Part shown: piece by piece, positions 4,664-5,587 of the stretch
Layout: each line of letters begins with the position of its first letter
How positions within the stretch are numbered: the first letter of the stretch is position 1
Source of the DNA: an uncultured Bacilli bacterium
Lineage (GTDB): Bacteria > Bacillota_I > Bacilli_A > RF39 > UBA660
NCBI GenBank assembly: GCA_947628075.1
Contig: CANQYF010000053.1
Coordinates: forward strand, 1-5,587
Direction of reading: 5' to 3'
Length of the DNA: 5,587 bases
Made by a program: the position numbers and the translations under genes
Notes under the pieces: model-generated
Told to the model about the DNA's origin: nothing
Databases searched by the model: none
Seen by the model: the letters and a program-made list of their open reading frames with translations, nothing else

Positions 4664-5519
4664 AAATATCTTCCCAAGGATCTTTTCTTTTTAATCTTTT
4701 AATTGCTTCTTTGATACCTATCTCATTTGGTTTAACTTTATCCAGTTCACTCCATTTAATTGGCATGGAAATAGCACATTTTTTTCGTAACCGAATAGAA
4801 TATGGAGCAACACTAGTTGATGATCTAGTATTTCTAACCCAATCAATAAATATTTTACCATTTCTTTTATTTTTTCTTATATTACTTGTATACTTATTTG
4901 GCCATTTAGTTTCCATTAAAACAGCAATATTCTTAGCTGTTTTTCTAAATTGTTGCCAATTCATTTCTTTTTCAATTGGTACAATTACATGAAACCCTTT
5001 GCCACCACTTGTTTTTAAATATGATTTTAAGTTAAGACTATCTAAAATACTTTTTAAGTCTTTAACTCCTTCCCGTAATTTATTGATATTTAGTTTTTCA
5101 TCGGGGTCAAGATCAAATACCATTATATCTGGTTTTTCTAACTTATTTATAGTACTTCCCCAGGTATGAAATTCAAAACTATTCATTTGTACTTCTGATA
5201 TTAAACCATAACTATTTTTAATATAATAATAGTCTTCTTTCTTATTATTTTCATTTTCTAAATATATTACACCAATGCCTTTATTTTTATTTTCTAAATG
5301 TTTTTTAAAAAATTTATCACCACTAATTCCATCCGGGCATCTAATGGTGCTAATTATTCTATTTTTAATAAGTGGTATCATTCTTTTGGCAATTAATTCA
5401 TAATAACAAGCAATATCTGATTTAGTAATAGTGGGATTTTTAAAAATTATTTTATTGGGATGAGTTATAGTAATTCCTTCTATTTTTAATTCGTTTTTAT
5501 TATCCTTTTCTTTTTTCAT
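4644..5519 (-). CDS. ligD: Stand-alone LigD polymerase (primase-family) domain of bacterial NHEJ
   Basis: This 291-residue protein is the complete LigD polymerase domain, an archaeo-eukaryotic-primase fold that adds (ribo)nucleotides and fills gaps at DNA ends held by Ku in non-homologous end joining. Motifs in order: THPNKIIF (19-26), SDIACYY (34-40), RCPDG...FFKKH (60-74), EFHTWGS (116-122), metal-binding DLDPD (136-140), SGGKGFHV (171-178), the third acidic site IDWVRN (225-230), APYSIR (238-243) and a final DPW. No ligase or phosphoesterase domain is attached. Partners must lie elsewhere. I chose ATG 5519: a GGT-type SD lies 5 bases upstream, whereas GTG 5528 would sit only 4 bases from AAAGGA (5538-5533), although that SD is slightly far from 5519 and GTG remains possible. 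The 3' end overlaps the J-like gene by 20 bases with no clear terminator. Confidence 0.92.
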   Translation of the reverse strand: MKKEKDNKNELKIEGITITHPNKIIFKNPTITKSDIACYYELIAKRMIPLIKNRIISTIRCPDGISGDKFFKKHLENKNKGIGVIYLENENNKKEDYYYIKNSYGLISEVQMNSFEFHTWGSTINKLEKPDIMVFDLDPDEKLNINKLREGVKDLKSILDSLNLKSYLKTSGGKGFHVIVPIEKEMNWQQFRKTAKNIAVLMETKWPNKYTSNIRKNKRNGKIFIDWVRNTRSSTSVAPYSIRLRKKCAISMPIKWSELDKVKPNEIGIKEAIKRLKRKDPWEDIFNSSIF

Positions 5520-5520
5520 A

Positions 5521-5587
5521 TTAACCACACATTCCTTTCACTTTGTTCAAGGCACACATAGTCATGAAACTTGAACAAAATTTATTT
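5521..5587 (-). CDS. Possible C-terminal end of an upstream gene or leader ORF (partial, uncertain)
   Basis: On the minus strand a frame is open from the window edge for 22 codons to TAA (5523-5521), one base before ATG 5519 of the ligD-type gene. It could be the tail of an upstream gene in an operon, which would give translational coupling, or a short leader peptide starting at an internal ATG (for example 5556). Its residues (ending NKVKGMCG) are Cys/Met-rich and unlike a typical Ku tail, and 22 open codons can occur by chance. Confidence 0.2.
   Translation of the reverse strand, partial: NKFCSSFMTMCALNKVKGMCG
5542..5579 (-). repeat. 10-bp inverted repeat in the ligD-type leader
   Basis: TTTGTTCAAG (5542-5551) and CTTGAACAAA (5570-5579) are perfect inverted copies separated by 18 bases. 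In minus-strand RNA they form a hairpin ending about 3 bases before the AAAGGA SD (5538-5533). It is not followed by a T-tract in the minus direction, so it is not a normal terminator for that strand. It could be an operator, or an RNA structure affecting translation. Confidence 0.5.

Noticed and set aside
4711..4992. 93-codon plus-strand open frame with a hydrophobic translation opposite the ligD-type gene
   Set aside because: It is antisense to strongly conserved LigD polymerase motifs; the hydrophobicity comes from Lys/Asn-rich codons read in reverse.
5542..5579. Terminal inverted repeat of a transposon or a LexA box
   Set aside because: There is no transposase or target duplication, and the GTTC/GAAC halves are 18+ bases apart rather than the 4-base spacing of a Bacillus-type LexA site.
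1..5587. Genetic code 4 (TGA as Trp), because no gene here ends in TGA
   Set aside because: The Trp codons I checked are TGG, frames close cleanly at TAA/TAG, and absence of TGA in about seven stops is expected by chance at this base composition.

Overview
The window is strongly AT-rich DNA from a bacterium. The standard genetic code fits: every Trp I checked is TGG, and all stops are TAA or TAG. Promoters are sigma-70/SigA-like, Shine-Dalgarno sequences are Firmicutes-type, tRNA genes encode their CCA ends, and terminators are hairpins followed by T-tracts. I infer a low-GC Bacillota (Bacilli / uncultured gut Mollicutes-like lineage, e.g. RF39 or Erysipelotrichia relatives). That placement rests on style, not on a marker gene.

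Layout, left to right. (1) 1-53: the last 16 codons of an unidentified plus-strand gene. (2) 91-242: a self-contained tRNA-Asn(GUU) unit with promoter, tRNA and terminator. (3) 280-2046: a two-gene operon with a PF06541/CmpB-like membrane protein followed, 5 bases after its stop, by an MGDG-synthase/UgtP-like glycosyltransferase. It ends at a bidirectional terminator shared with the convergent gene. (4) 2031-2717: a minus-strand Cys-rich protein (four N-terminal Cys plus a CFI-box-like segment), divergent from (5) 2715-3635, a stand-alone ClpA/ClpB D1-like AAA+ ATPase. The two promoters share one -35 heptamer. (6) 3652-3815: tRNA-His(GUG) with a strong terminator. (7) 3911-4663: a J-like-domain membrane protein with HYD in place of HPD. 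(8) 4644-5519, minus strand: a stand-alone LigD polymerase (primase-family) domain whose 3' end overlaps the J-like gene by 20 bp and whose leader holds a 10-bp inverted repeat.

The membrane-lipid operon is the most conventional part. The most interesting part is the middle. The AAA+ protein has intact ATPase motifs but has lost the Tyr pore loop that threads substrate in Clp unfoldases. The J-like protein has lost the Pro of the HPD signature needed to activate DnaK. A Cys-rich protein of unknown role is locked to the ATPase by a shared promoter core. The chaperone-derived pieces look repurposed, but a functional link between them is inference only.

The three plus-strand protein promoters share a design: an extended -10 (TGN-TATAMT), a very short leader and an SD of GGTGA/AGTGAT type. 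No mobile element, CRISPR array or integrase was seen. No gene-free stretch exceeds 300 bases.
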